This document shows positions 58,801-61,313 of a DNA stretch of 64,000 nt, piece after piece; the stretch's first letter is position 1, and every line of letters starts with the position of its first letter. The notes beneath the pieces were generated by a model that saw only the letters and a program-made list of their open reading frames with translations, did no database searches and had not been told where the DNA came from. The position numbers and the translations under genes were made by a program. This DNA is from Cladocopium goreaui (Eukaryota > Sar > Dinophyceae > Suessiales > Symbiodiniaceae). Where the stretch lies: assembly GCA_947184155.2 (NCBI GenBank), contig CAMXCT020006581.1, positions 252,768-316,767 on the forward strand, in the 5' to 3' direction.

Positions 58801-60322
58801 GAATACTGACATGTTAACTGCTGGTATATCCATGTAAACCCATATGGGTATGGGTCAATACCTATAGATACATTTTTAGTGGGATGAACATCCGTTTACC
58901 AGCTATTTTGATGTTCACCAGGGGTACAAGGTTTTGACACACTGCCATATGATATCCCATGCATTACCGGGTAAACCAAGCACGCATCCATTTCTTCCAA
59001 GTCTTGGATCCCGTGCCCTGGACAGGTCTCCCCCAAAATCGAGATGGTTACGCCAATGACTCCATGGGGAAACCACCAACGAGATGGAATATATAGTTGG
59101 AGCAGATATTATATATCCCATAGGATCCATGTATGGTATATATGCTAACATTTGGGGTATATTGATGGGATCCATGTTACCATATATGGCATACATGGAT
59201 CCTATGGGATATATAACATGATGTTGGATCATATCCAGTAGTAATACTTTTTTTTTGCAGTAAACAGGACATTTGGTGACAACATACTATCGTCGCTTGG
59301 GTAGGTTAGCAAGAAAATGCATCGTTTGGCCAGTCGGGTAAGATGTACAGTACCCCCTTGGTGAAGACATCCCCCCTTTAATCTAGTCCGAAGTCTGGAA
59401 TACCCTCTGGTAAACTAACAGTTTGCTATAGAAAATCCCCATCTTTAATAGGTAAATAAATTATAAATGGCCATCTTCAATAGCTATTTTGACATGTCCA
59501 GAGGGTAACATCAATGTTCATCCCATCTTTGTGGTTCCATGCTAGCTTTTTTTACCGGTTTCGAACTTCACCAGGAATGTTGGATCCACGGATCCATGGC
59601 TGGCATGACCCTTGGTGTCCCCCTTGATTTCAACCAAAAAAGATGACTTACTGGTGCTAAACGTAGGGAATGGATGGGAATGGGGGAATGGGATGATTAT
59701 TAAATTTAGTTATTGTGGATCATTCCCTCCCTCATTCCCTGCTAAGCACCAGTAAGATGAAGTGATTCACCAAAAAAAATGAAAATGGCAAAAACAATCC
59801 CCTGAAAAAAATATACCAATGTCATTCCATGTCATTCCATGTCATTGGTGGATTTATATCCCATGCGAATATCAGCATCCATAACCATCCCACTTAGTAA
59901 ATGTTTAAACAAATGCTATATAATGTGTTATGTATATATATATATATATATTAATCATGTGTGGTTCATATCACCACTCATATATGGGATGAAATATGGA
60001 TTACATATGTTTCATATACCACGGATCCGATTATGGGATGCACATATCCCTCAATATATCCCAATATCATCCCCATAAATGAGTTTATGTCCTAGATTCA
60101 TAAGATATCTATGGTATAGTGATTATAACCCAAGTAAATCTATACTAACTATACCCATGTCCAATATCCATTCCTACTCACTGTGTCTTGGCAACAAGTT
60201 TTCCCCATCTCACACCGCGGCGCGGCCCTGCCAAATTCTCCAAGGTATCAGAAGGGGGTCCTGGAACCGACGGTCTGTTTCTTGGAGGAGCACTTGACTA
60301 ACATGGCTTTGTTTGAGAATAG
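9267..60322 (+). CDS. TOP2: Type IIA DNA topoisomerase (TOP2), split gene, 5' and 3' ends not seen
   Basis: Overall span of a gene whose exons are listed separately. The enzyme passes one DNA duplex through a transient double-strand break in another, using a TOPRIM Mg site and a catalytic tyrosine, in the nucleus. Ordered exons give [105 protein letters not shown] with the ARYI catalytic tyrosine, [32 protein letters not shown] and [13 protein letters not shown]. This is the colinear order of eukaryotic topoisomerase II. All exons are on one strand and splice phases agree at almost every join. Exons cover about 1.6 kb of the 51-kb span. The GHKL ATPase domain, the EGDSA part of TOPRIM, the KVAQLSGY segment and the C-terminus were not located. 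Recent insertions lie in introns only, so the gene could be functional, but this needs transcript support. Confidence 0.88.
9556..9605 (+). CDS. TOP2: TOP2 exon, TOPRIM DxDxDG motif
   Basis: Reads [17 protein letters not shown], matching the 'LMIMTDQDHDGSHIKG' region of eukaryotic topoisomerase II. The three metal-binding aspartates (codons at 9575, 9581 and 9587) are kept. Flanks are CTGAG/G at the acceptor and G/GTGACG at the donor. It ends in phase 1. Confidence 0.85.
11167..11213 (+). CDS. TOP2: TOP2 exon after TOPRIM motif
   Basis: Reads (G)[15 protein letters not shown], the conserved 'GLLINFLHHFWPSLLK' helix. The initial GT completes the glycine begun by the previous exon. Acceptor CAGAG/GT, donor GCGAGA (GC type). 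Confidence 0.87.
12018..12092 (+). CDS. TOP2: TOP2 exon, [11 protein letters not shown]
   Basis: Reads [17 protein letters not shown] and on into a GC-rich tail. It matches 'FLQEFITPIVK' that follows the WPSLLK helix in the family, and joins the previous exon in phase 0. The 3' end is uncertain: GC or GT donors in the right phase occur after 12062, 12065 and 12092. Confidence 0.78.
12783..12853. repeat. Short palindromic element
   Basis: TATAGTGGTTGTACCAACT on the left mirrors ATTGGGACAACCACTATA on the right. It resembles other foldback repeats here, but no second copy was identified. Confidence 0.45.
15085..15202. repeat. Degenerate telomere-like T/G-rich tract (left of transposon)
   Basis: Runs such as GTTAGGTTTACTTTGAG, GTTTAGGGTTTATTT and TTTTAGG resemble decayed TTTAGGG units. 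The same kind of tract resumes after the transposon at 18330. Confidence 0.5.
15361..15880. repeat. 78-bp minisatellite, about 6.7 copies
   Basis: The unit starts GAAGTGACATAGGTGTTGAT and repeats at 15361, 15439, 15517 and so on with only scattered changes (TGTGGTGG/TGCGGTGG; GATGTG/GATATG/GATTTG). Because 78 is divisible by three, the minus strand stays open for 162 codons as a 26-residue repeat; I regard this as a by-product of the array. Confidence 0.93.
15918..18095 (+). pseudogene. Degenerate transposase-like gene with zinc-binding motifs
   Basis: Protein-like sequence continues through at least four frame changes. Part 1 (15918-16352) reads [17 protein letters not shown] and a Cys-rich stretch with QCGDHKGSL and CSQPRCFW. 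Part 2 near 16618 has a knuckle [11 protein letters not shown]. Part 3 (16928 on) has CGHC, a 21-residue gap and CTQWDC, a CxxC...CxxxxC zinc ribbon like the N-terminus of ISXO2-like transposases. Part 4 includes [20 protein letters not shown]. Part 5 is at 17511-17804 ([16 protein letters not shown]). Part 6 (about 17824-18095) reads [17 protein letters not shown]. The frame changes and stops make it non-functional as read. The catalytic triad was not located. It is a single block with no long introns, inside transposon ends. Confidence 0.65.
18330..18420. repeat. Degenerate telomere-like TTTAGGG tract (right of transposon)
   Basis: Contains TTTTAGGGTTTCAGGGTTTC, GGTTTAGGGTTTGTTTAGGG and similar units. 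TTTAGGG is the telomere repeat reported for dinoflagellates; this looks like an old internal tract. Confidence 0.6.
18580..18860. repeat. GATA/TAGA microsatellite
   Basis: Long runs of GATAGATA and ATAGATAT variants, starting with a GA run and ending with a TAGC run. Confidence 0.9.
18969..19014 (+). CDS. TOP2: TOP2 exon, [11 protein letters not shown]
   Basis: Reads [15 protein letters not shown] plus one base. It corresponds to 'SFYSLPEYEEWK' that precedes KYYKGLG in topoisomerase II. Acceptor GGACAG/GA, donor GCAAAC (GC type). Phase 1 at the end matches the two leading bases of the next exon. Confidence 0.78.
19900..20442 (+). CDS. Unrecognised 180-codon ORF inside a TOP2 intron
   Basis: An uninterrupted frame, more GC-rich than the DNA around it. 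The first half is rich in Pro, Ser and Ala with several PP/PPP runs; the second half is acidic and helical looking ([20 protein letters not shown]). No family was recognised. It lies in the TOP2 intron between 19014 and 21024. It could be an exon group or retroposed fragment of another gene, or chance. Frames on the opposite strand are also fairly open, which lowers confidence. Stop TAA at 20440. Confidence 0.25.
   Translation: MASRHRGIPTKASASPSRSAPDLRAPKTANRPQLSPGGTSIAPWQLSFSPDKGFPTPPPQHPQQEMSSPMTPSPTPPEAETPPQPGLGTAESSKWGFTFQETKSKAQSIQEPVESLIDKLHKAQDEDQVLDILWPPCLFQNMGTCEDIFNTVQAQLSEIWQDTRTDREIALDSEFTLATL
21024..21064 (+). CDS. TOP2: TOP2 exon, KYYK
   Basis: Reads (G)[13 protein letters not shown]. 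The two leading bases complete a glycine codon with the previous exon. KYYK is the invariant start of KYYKGLGTS. Acceptor CAGCAG/GG, donor GTGGGG. Confidence 0.87.
22161..22730. repeat. 570-bp element with inverted ends, family O
   Basis: Left end AATGCCAACACCGGATTAAT; right end GATTAATCCTGACTTGGCATT, its imperfect inverse. Internal G/C runs flank both ends (ACCACCCCCCAG; TTGGGGGGGAGG). There is no ORF with protein character. Confidence 0.6.
22735..22862. repeat. Family E-like foldback element, diverged
   Basis: GTTTGTCTGAAAATATGTTAC at the left and CCCCTATTTTCAGTCACA at the right resemble the better copy at 43093-43202. Confidence 0.5.
22952..22978 (+). CDS. TOP2: TOP2 27-nt exon, GLGTSTRAE
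   Basis: Nine codons reading GLGTSTRAE complete the KYYKGLGTS motif started at 21024. Acceptor TCGCAG/GG, donor GCCTGC (GC type), phase 0 on both sides. It could extend three bases to include GCC. Confidence 0.8.
24152..24184 (+). CDS. TOP2: TOP2 33-nt exon, [11 protein letters not shown]
   Basis: Eleven codons matching the 'EAKEYFxDLxRH' helix that follows GLGTS in the family. Acceptor GGCCAG/GC, donor GCTGGG (GC type), phase 0 on both sides. Confidence 0.72.
24262..24720. repeat. TATA-type microsatellite
   Basis: Several hundred bases of TATATATACTATATA variants on both sides of short TTTATATTTT spacers. Open frames here code only Y/I/T runs. Confidence 0.9.
24720..24905. repeat. Tandem repeat of ATTTAATTTAATATAATATG
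   Basis: A unit of about 20 bp (ATGATTTAATTTAATATAAT) repeats eight or more times with small length changes. Confidence 0.88.
25363..25415 (+). CDS. TOP2: TOP2 exon, [12 protein letters not shown]
   Basis: Reads [17 protein letters not shown] plus TC. It matches the 'DGEAIELAFSKK' segment directly before DDRKEW. Acceptor CATCCAG/GT, donor GCTTGG (GC type). Phase 2 matches the next exon, giving serine at the join. Confidence 0.8.
25460..25566. repeat. Foldback element, family H
   Basis: CTTACTTGTGCCTAGCAGGC at the left, TACGTTTAGCACCAGTAAG at the right. The reverse complement of the element at 59647-59756 aligns along its whole length. Confidence 0.75.
26369..26438 (+). CDS. TOP2: TOP2 exon, DDRKEW
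   Basis: Reads [15 protein letters not shown] and then [14 protein letters not shown] is the hallmark 'xDDRKEWL' motif of eukaryotic topoisomerase II. Acceptor GCCGAG/GC, donor GCATCA (GC type). The first base completes the serine left open by the previous exon. Confidence 0.9.
26688..26740 (+). CDS. TOP2: TOP2 exon, NFEDFFDKS
   Basis: Reads [17 protein letters not shown] plus TC, matching the 'xYxDFxNKEL' segment just before the breakage-reunion domain. Acceptor CTGTAG/GA, donor GTCACT. Phase 2 joins the next exon as serine. The intron before it is only 249 nt. Confidence 0.75.
26867..26960. repeat. Foldback element, family B
   Basis: CTGGTTGGTGGTTTGGAACA at the left and TATACCGCCAACCAG at the right. 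TTGGGAAGAATAATCCCAAC in the middle and TTTTTCAAAGGTGTAGG are family features. Confidence 0.82.
27310..27480. repeat. TATG/TATA microsatellite
   Basis: Runs of ATATATAT and TATGTATGTATG with interspersed TACATATATGATATA. No coding meaning. Confidence 0.88.
27651..28253 (+). other. GC-richer block with overlapping open frames, unrecognised
   Basis: From about 27.65 to 28.06 kb three plus-strand frames and two minus-strand frames are largely open. The longest (200 codons) begins [18 protein letters not shown]. No family was recognised in any frame. From 28058 it passes into CACACACAACTTT repeats. It could be a relic of a coding sequence from elsewhere; it is not part of TOP2 as far as I can tell. 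Confidence 0.3.
28286..28459. repeat. Foldback element, family C, extended copy
   Basis: Begins GTGATGGCCCGAAATACCAG and ends AAGGGCCATAACTC. The inner block ATCAACCAGTTACCAACCAT through ATATCATGTATTAA recurs at about 63565-63630. It ends 19 bases before the acceptor-adjacent exon start at 28479. Confidence 0.65.
28479..28535 (+). CDS. TOP2: TOP2 exon, [18 protein letters not shown]
   Basis: Reads [18 protein letters not shown] plus GG, matching 'LILFSxYDNxRSIPSLVDG' at the start of the breakage-reunion domain. Acceptor CCCGAG/GT, donor GCGCCT (GC type). Phase 2 completes glycine with the next exon. Confidence 0.92.
29219..29279 (+). CDS. TOP2: TOP2 exon, [11 protein letters not shown]
   Basis: Reads (G)[17 protein letters not shown] and then TES. 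This is the invariant '[11 protein letters not shown]' motif. Acceptor CCACAG/GC, donor GCTTCG (GC type). Confidence 0.92.
29951..30078. repeat. Foldback element, family F, copy 1
   Basis: Starts ATCTGGGCCCCCTTATATAG and ends ACTGGTGGGCCCCAAATTG. The inner AGCTAAGTTGGTTTATAAC is inverted as GCTTATAAACCAACTTATAA. Confidence 0.7.
30468..30586. repeat. Foldback element, family F, copy 2 (opposite orientation)
   Basis: Begins TTGGGGCCCAGTTATTTG and ends CTATATAGGGGGCCCCACA. Its reverse complement aligns with the copy about 500 bp upstream. Confidence 0.7.
31830..31985. repeat. Dispersed GCGTGGCAGGCG repeats
   Basis: TTGCGTGGCAGGCGT occurs in variants at about 31828, 31866 and 31968 (last as TTGCGTCGCAGGCGC), with TCATTTTGCG before two of them. 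Confidence 0.5.
32085..32715. repeat. 630-bp ACACT-rich degenerate satellite
   Basis: Almost entirely built of 7-8 bp units such as CTACACTTTACACT and CCACACTCTACACT. The top strand is nearly free of G. Three plus frames and one minus frame stay open for up to 190 codons, as expected from the composition. Confidence 0.92.
33630..33730. repeat. Family K-like element, diverged
   Basis: CCTGAAGTAGATAGAATATGG at the left and CCATCTACTCGAGGATCACC at the right resemble family K ends at 3232-3360. Confidence 0.4.
33808..33849 (+). CDS. TOP2: TOP2 exon, YHHGEQSL
   Basis: Reads [14 protein letters not shown], the diagnostic 'xxTAYHHGExSL' motif with the winged-helix histidines. Acceptor CCCAAG/GT, donor GTGAAG. 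Only 42 nt. Confidence 0.9.
34840..35165. repeat. Degenerate AAACA/AACATGAACA repeats
   Basis: Units ACAAACAGGAAACA, GACAACATGAACA and ATGAAAACATGAA recur on the top strand, then the complementary TTCATTTTCATGT types around 35040-35110. Confidence 0.55.
36728..36815. repeat. Family A element, left part
   Basis: TACCCTCTGGTAAACGTTTACAG opens it as in other family A copies and CAATAGTGATTTTCCATA follows, but the right end ACCAGAGGGTA is absent. Confidence 0.65.
36880..36935 (+). CDS. TOP2: TOP2 exon, [11 protein letters not shown]
   Basis: Reads [18 protein letters not shown] plus GA, matching 'xxxMAQNFVGSNNINLFEP'. Donor GCCGCT (GC type) leaves GA, completed to Glu by the next exon (FE-PIG). 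An alternative acceptor nine bases upstream (CACGAG/GG) would add GDK. Confidence 0.88.
37778..37858 (+). CDS. TOP2: TOP2 exon, catalytic tyrosine
   Basis: Reads (E)[19 protein letters not shown] then YINTKLS, matching 'xxGQFGTRLxGGKDxASxRYIxTKLSP'. The tyrosine codon at 37836-37838 aligns with the DNA-breaking tyrosine of type IIA enzymes, preceded by the conserved arginine. Acceptor CGCCAG/GC, donor GTACCG. Note HGRD where GGKD is usual. Confidence 0.93.
37896..38147. repeat. Foldback element, family C, host of a nested insertion
   Basis: Begins TACGGCCCGATTTACCA and ends TAACTCGGGCCATAACTC, 38 bases after the TOP2 donor at 37859. A family D element (38007-38100) is inserted inside, so the outer element appears longer than other copies. 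Confidence 0.65.
38007..38100. repeat. Foldback element, family D, nested in family C
   Basis: CCCATAGGATCCATGTAATT at the left, ATACATGGATCCTATGGG at the right. The other copy is at 59117-59217. Confidence 0.8.
38561..38633 (+). CDS. TOP2: TOP2 exon, [15 protein letters not shown]
   Basis: Reads (P)[20 protein letters not shown] then LQTV, at the place of 'LTRLIFPxxDDxLLxYLxxxG'. Acceptor CTGAG/GT, donor GCGAAG (GC type). Joins the catalytic exon as proline and the next exon in phase 0. Confidence 0.78.
38747..38858. repeat. Foldback element, family B, in a 243-nt intron
   Basis: CTGGTTGGTGGTTTCAAACA at the left, TGGCACCACCAACCAG at the right. It makes up nearly half of the TOP2 intron 38634-38876 and ends 18 bases before the next exon. 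Confidence 0.85.
38877..38920 (+). CDS. TOP2: TOP2 exon, [12 protein letters not shown]
   Basis: Reads [14 protein letters not shown] plus CC, corresponding to 'GxxIEPxxYxPIIP'. Acceptor GGCAG/GA, donor GTCCGG. Phase 2 joins to proline before LVLVNG. Confidence 0.8.
39018..39125. repeat. Foldback element, family L, copy 1
   Basis: GGGTCAAAACCTATTAATAC at the left, CAAGGTTTTGACACACTGCC at the right. About 100 bp is shared with 58853-58951, including GAACATCC, TTTACCAGCTA and ATGTTCACCAGGGGTAC. Confidence 0.75.
39676..39751 (+). CDS. TOP2: TOP2 exon, [12 protein letters not shown]
   Basis: Reads (P)[18 protein letters not shown] then PNFDALQ, matching 'xxLVNGxxGIGTGWSTxIPxFNP'. Acceptor TCGAG/GT, donor GTGTGG at 39752. 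A GC donor after FD is possible but less likely. Confidence 0.93.
40640..41110. repeat. TCTTCTGGCATA 12-mer based satellite
   Basis: Alternating units TCTGGCATATCT and TCTGGCATTCTA repeat for about 470 bp. Both strands stay open (MPEDM.D repeats on minus, LAYLLAY repeats on plus) because the period is a multiple of three. Confidence 0.93.
41171..41450. repeat. 40-bp minisatellite, seven copies
   Basis: The unit GAGGTCCGGCAGGGAACACT followed by (G/T)GGCGTGGATGGTCGTGGTT starts at 41171, 41211, 41251, 41291, 41331, 41371 and 41411. It follows the 12-mer satellite within about 60 bp. Confidence 0.95.
41455..41590. repeat. GAC/GAG/GGA purine-rich tract
   Basis: GACGAGGACGACGAGGACGA grades into GAGGAGGAGGAG. 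It has almost no pyrimidine other than C in the first part. Asp/Glu-rich and Ser/Pro-rich frames on the two strands are composition effects. Confidence 0.9.
42240..42500. repeat. TATA-type microsatellite
   Basis: TATATATATATGTATATG runs followed by AATATAATATAATATAAAC repeats. Confidence 0.88.
42584..42633 (+). CDS. TOP2: TOP2 exon, [14 protein letters not shown]
   Basis: Reads [16 protein letters not shown] plus GG, the 'DVVxNLRRLINGEEP' segment between GIGTGW and YRGF. Acceptor GCTCAG/GT, donor GTGAAC. Phase 2 pairs with the single leading base of the next exon (glycine). Confidence 0.75.
43093..43202. repeat. Foldback element, family E
   Basis: ATATGGGTGTGTCTGAAAATAG at the left, CTATTTTCAGACAAACCCATAT at the right, near perfect inversion. 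Related ends occur at 22735 and fragments near 9655 and 13595. Confidence 0.75.
43381..43487. repeat. Foldback element, family A, diverged
   Basis: TTTATTTAACGTAGCTACGG at the left and ACATATGTTAAATAAGCAGAGGGT at the right keep the family A inner inversion; the extreme left end is altered. Confidence 0.6.
43677..43774. repeat. Foldback element, family B
   Basis: CTGGTTGGTGGTTTGAAACA at the left, TGAAACCACCAACCAG at the right, middle GGGAATAATAATCCC. Flanks are TATA on both sides. Confidence 0.88.
43774..44015. repeat. TATA microsatellites flanking unique spacer
   Basis: ATATATATATGTATAT runs at 43775-43845 and again at 43990-44015, separated by about 140 bp without a recognised motif. Confidence 0.8.
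44251..44272 (+). CDS. TOP2: TOP2 22-nt microexon, YRGFQGS
   Basis: One base plus seven codons YRGFQGS, the invariant 'PWYRGFxGT' motif. Acceptor ACCCAG/C, donor GTGTGG. Phases fit both neighbours ([11 protein letters not shown]). It is the shortest exon found. Confidence 0.75.
44763..45430. other. GC-richer block, unrecognised
   Basis: A minus-strand frame of 125 codons (44800-45177) and overlapping plus frames (44816-45067, 45064-45393) are open. None shows a motif I recognise. It lies in the TOP2 intron between 44272 and 45603. Confidence 0.3.
45603..45647 (+). CDS. TOP2: TOP2 exon, [15 protein letters not shown]
   Basis: Fifteen codons in phase 0 after FQGS. In the family the segment after YRGFxGT reads like 'IxxxxxGKYxxxGxxx'. 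Acceptor TTTCAG/GT, donor GCGCAC (GC type). Sequence identity alone is weak; position, phase and splice sites support it. Confidence 0.62.
46655..46745. repeat. ATAGTACATGTATAACAT tandem repeat
   Basis: Two clear adjacent copies of a unit of about 22 bp (ATATAGTACATGTATAACAT) followed by decayed copies. Confidence 0.7.
47534..47637. repeat. Foldback element, family A
   Basis: TACCCTCTGTTTAATTAACA at the left and GTTAAATTACCAGAGGGTA at the right. The inner CATAGCTATGGAAAAT and ATTTTCAATAGCTATG are also inverted. Confidence 0.85.
47966..48074. repeat. Foldback element, family A
   Basis: TACCCTCTGGCTATTTAACA at the left and GTTAAATAACCTGATGGTA at the right; the right terminus has two changes. 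Confidence 0.8.
48582..48619 (+). CDS. TOP2: TOP2 exon, VEITELPVK
   Basis: Reads (x)[12 protein letters not shown], the conserved 'xxIxITELPVRxW' motif. Acceptor GTGCAG/AT, donor GCACGC (GC type), giving ELPVK-AWTDDY with the next exon. Confidence 0.87.
49658..49702 (+). CDS. TOP2: TOP2 exon, [15 protein letters not shown]
   Basis: Fifteen codons matching 'xWTxDYKExLE' directly after ELPVR in the family. Acceptor TGCAAG/GC, donor GCGAGT (GC type); a shorter end after EKK, also with a GC donor, is possible. Confidence 0.85.
49739..50610. repeat. 65-bp satellite, about 13 copies
   Basis: TGATTTCTATGGTGATTAAT recurs at 49751, 49816, 49881, 49946 and 50011, an exact 65-bp step. Later copies vary in length through gain or loss of TTAATAGTGGC sub-units. 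Confidence 0.93.
50607..50844. repeat. Family C-related elements, two overlapping copies
   Basis: AGTTATAACTGGGGATCTCT begins it, ATGGCCATAACTGTAG occurs midway, and AACTGGTATTTTGGGCCAGA ends it. It looks like one or two diverged family C copies abutting the satellite. Confidence 0.5.
51077..51124 (+). CDS. TOP2: Possible TOP2 exon, [16 protein letters not shown]
   Basis: Located between the WTDDY and DVHLLL exons, in the right phase at its start (CGCCAG/GC). It would supply the segment before '(H)TDTxVHF'. The family match is poor and no canonical donor gives the phase needed, although GATG occurs at both boundaries. Confidence 0.35.
51166..51260. repeat. Foldback element, family A-related
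   Basis: GGTAAACTAACATAGATGTGG is inverted as CCGACATCTATGTTAAGTTTAT. The CCCTCTGG and CCAGAGGG ends are lost. Confidence 0.55.
52157..52215 (+). CDS. TOP2: TOP2 exon, [13 protein letters not shown]
   Basis: Reads (D)[19 protein letters not shown], matching the 'TxVHFxxxLxxEKxA' segment after the WTxDY motif. Acceptor GCCGAG/AT, donor GCGCGG (GC type), with a possible GT donor after FA. Confidence 0.75.
52263..52370. repeat. Foldback element, family C, uninterrupted copy
   Basis: ATGGCCCCAACTAACAGTTA opens it and ATCACTGGTATTTCGGGCCAT closes it. It is nearly the same as the interrupted copy at 60535-60744 and serves as its empty site. Confidence 0.85.
52952..53066. repeat. Foldback element, family A
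   Basis: TACCCTCTGGTTATTTAACA at the left and GTCAAATAACCAGATGGTA at the right, inner CATAGCCGTGGAAAAT / TTTTCCATGGCTATG inverted. Confidence 0.83.
53243..53443 (+). other. Unrecognised 66-codon open frame
   Basis: Reads [18 protein letters not shown] and [18 protein letters not shown]; it looks protein-like but no family or TOP2 segment was matched. It sits in the TOP2 intron after 52215. Confidence 0.2.
53868..54192. repeat. ATA/ATC trinucleotide and GTCACT repeats
   Basis: AATAATAATAATGATCATAA, then CACCATCATGATTATTATTG, CATCATCATCATCATCAT and CACTGTCACTGTCACTGTC in sequence. Confidence 0.88.
54616..54684 (+). CDS. TOP2: Possible TOP2 exon, [18 protein letters not shown]
   Basis: It would fill the 'ISTxNMxLFDxxGRIRxY' region. 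Phase 0 at both ends, acceptor TTCAG/AA and a GC donor are possible. The match is limited to LF and PDG..R, and the opposite strand is also open. Confidence 0.3.
56138..56238. repeat. Foldback element, family B, diverged left end
   Basis: CCGATGGTTCGGAACATG at the left and TTGAAACCACCCACCAG at the right, with the family middle TTGGGAATGTTATCATCCC and TTTTTCAGAGGGA. Confidence 0.72.
56239..56345. repeat. TTAACCATATAATAACCA tandem repeat
   Basis: AACCATATAATAACCATTAA occurs twice about 50 bp apart with shorter ATTAACCA units between. It lies directly after the family B element. Confidence 0.7.
56406..56436 (+). CDS. TOP2: TOP2 31-nt exon, [10 protein letters not shown]
   Basis: Ten codons plus one base matching 'xTxExVLExFYxxRL' of the family. 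Acceptor ATGAG/GA, donor GTCCGG. Phase 1 joins the next exon as proline, giving FYP-LKVQRLE. Confidence 0.68.
56892..57001. repeat. Foldback element, family B
   Basis: CTGGTTGGTGGTTTGGAACA at the left, GCTCAACCACCAACCAG at the right. The family middle is intact. Confidence 0.87.
57008..57080. repeat. Family I element, left fragment
   Basis: AATGTGGGTAAAACAATGCC followed by CATGACTGGGAATGGTAACC matches family I ends; it abuts the family B element on its left. Confidence 0.6.
57699..57795. repeat. Foldback element, family A, diverged
   Basis: TTACTCTCTGGTGAGAAAACATAGC at the left and CATAGTCATGTTAGTTTACC at the right keep the inner inversion. Confidence 0.6.
58383..58438 (+). CDS. TOP2: TOP2 exon, [14 protein letters not shown]
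   Basis: Reads (P)[18 protein letters not shown], placed as 'FYxLRLxxYxxRKxxxI' of the coiled segment after FY. Acceptor CCTTAG/CG, donor GTCGTC or GC two bases earlier. The phase fits the previous exon. Confidence 0.6.
58505..58620. repeat. AT-rich simple repeat
   Basis: ATATAGTATATAATATATGA and AAATATAAATATAAATATAA runs. Confidence 0.85.
58853..58951. repeat. Foldback element, family L, copy 2
   Basis: GGGTCAATACCTATAGATAC at the left, CAAGGTTTTGACACACTGCC at the right, same orientation as the copy at 39018. Confidence 0.75.
59109..59225. repeat. Foldback element, family D
   Basis: TATTATATATCCCATAGGATCC is inverted as GGATCCTATGGGATATATAA. The arms are nearly continuous, so the whole unit could form a hairpin. 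Confidence 0.83.
59401..59507. repeat. Foldback element, family A
   Basis: TACCCTCTGGTAAACTAACA at the left and TTTTGACATGTCCAGAGGGTA at the right. Confidence 0.83.
59647..59756. repeat. Foldback element, family H
   Basis: CTTACTGGTGCTAAACGTAGG at the left, TGCTAAGCACCAGTAAG at the right; aligns to the reverse complement of 25460-25566. Confidence 0.8.
60252..60322 (+). CDS. TOP2: TOP2 exon, [15 protein letters not shown]
   Basis: Reads [18 protein letters not shown] then ALFEN plus AG. It fits the 'LxxELxxLxNKARFIxE' helix that ends the breakage-reunion domain. Acceptor ATCAG/AA, donor GCTACG (GC type). Starts in phase 0 as the previous exon allows. It is the last exon I can place. Confidence 0.55.
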
Positions 60323-60534
60323 GCTACGACGATCCAAATTATATCAAATTATTTTGGTCTATCCCAATCATAGATGTCCTTTTCCCATTGGTTGGTTGAT
60401 TTCTTGGTTGGTTGGGTTGTTTTCCCATTGGTTGTGACATTATTCCAATCCCAAATCACCACCCGAAATTCTTTGGGCCAAGTTCAGGGATGAATCTCAT
60501 CATTTCCGAAGTTGCCAAACTAAGCAGGGGAATA

Positions 60535-60744
60535 TATGGCCCAACGAACAGTTACAGCTTGGTGGCGACTGGAACATGGCTTTTATGACGTTCCATATAT
60601 TGGGAATAAGAATCCCAACTGACTTTCATATTTTTTCAGATGGGTTGAAACCACCAACCAGGTTATAAATGGAATTACAGCTCCTATAACTAAGGTTATA
60701 TATCACTATTAAGCCCATTTATAGCTGGTATTTCGGGCCATCAC
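60535..60744. repeat. Foldback element, family C, interrupted by family B
   Basis: ATATGGCCCAACGAACAGTTA is its left end and GCTGGTATTTCGGGCCAT its right end. A family B element splits it at GTTA/TATAAATGG. Confidence 0.85.
60557..60661. repeat. Foldback element, family B, nested in family C
   Basis: AGCTTGGTGGCGACTGGAACA at the left, TTGAAACCACCAACCAG at the right. TTA flanks both sides and occurs once in the empty copy at 52263. Confidence 0.85.
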
Positions 60745-61195
60745 TGCAAGGTCAAAACATTTGCAAATCACTGATTATAGAGGTGCCAAAGAAGATACCA
60801 GTTTTTCATAGTTTTTCAGGGATGGTATAGATAGTATAGATGATGTTTTCCCTATAAATTATCCATACATTTGAAGGAAAGCATCATCTATACATATGGG
60901 GTTGCTATAATTTTCCATATACGTATTTGCCTTGGTATAAATTCTTAATGTTTTACATTAAAAAAATATGTAAATCGTTATCTACACCACATCAATTCTC
61001 CATAGATATGATGTTTTCCCAGGGACATTTCCATATATATTCCCCATCATTTCTCCGTACTTTCTGCGTGTTTCAACGTTTCTAGCATCTTTCATGGGGA
61101 TTTCCCCCAGCCCTTGGCAGGACCAGGGCTTCGCGCGGATGGAGAGGTCGCGGTCTTCACTGCCAAGGCGATGACGTTCCAATGGAACATCCATT

Positions 61196-61313
61196 TACCC
61201 TCTGGTAAAAGTCTACAGTTTGCCATGGAACATGTCCATCTTTAAGTTCGTTAAATCAGCGAACTCAAAAATCGATGATTTTCAATAGCTATGTTAGTCA
61301 TTGCCAGAGGGTA
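61196..61313. repeat. Foldback element, family A
   Basis: TACCCTCTGGTAAAAGTCTA at the left, TTAGTCATTGCCAGAGGGTA at the right. Confidence 0.83.
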
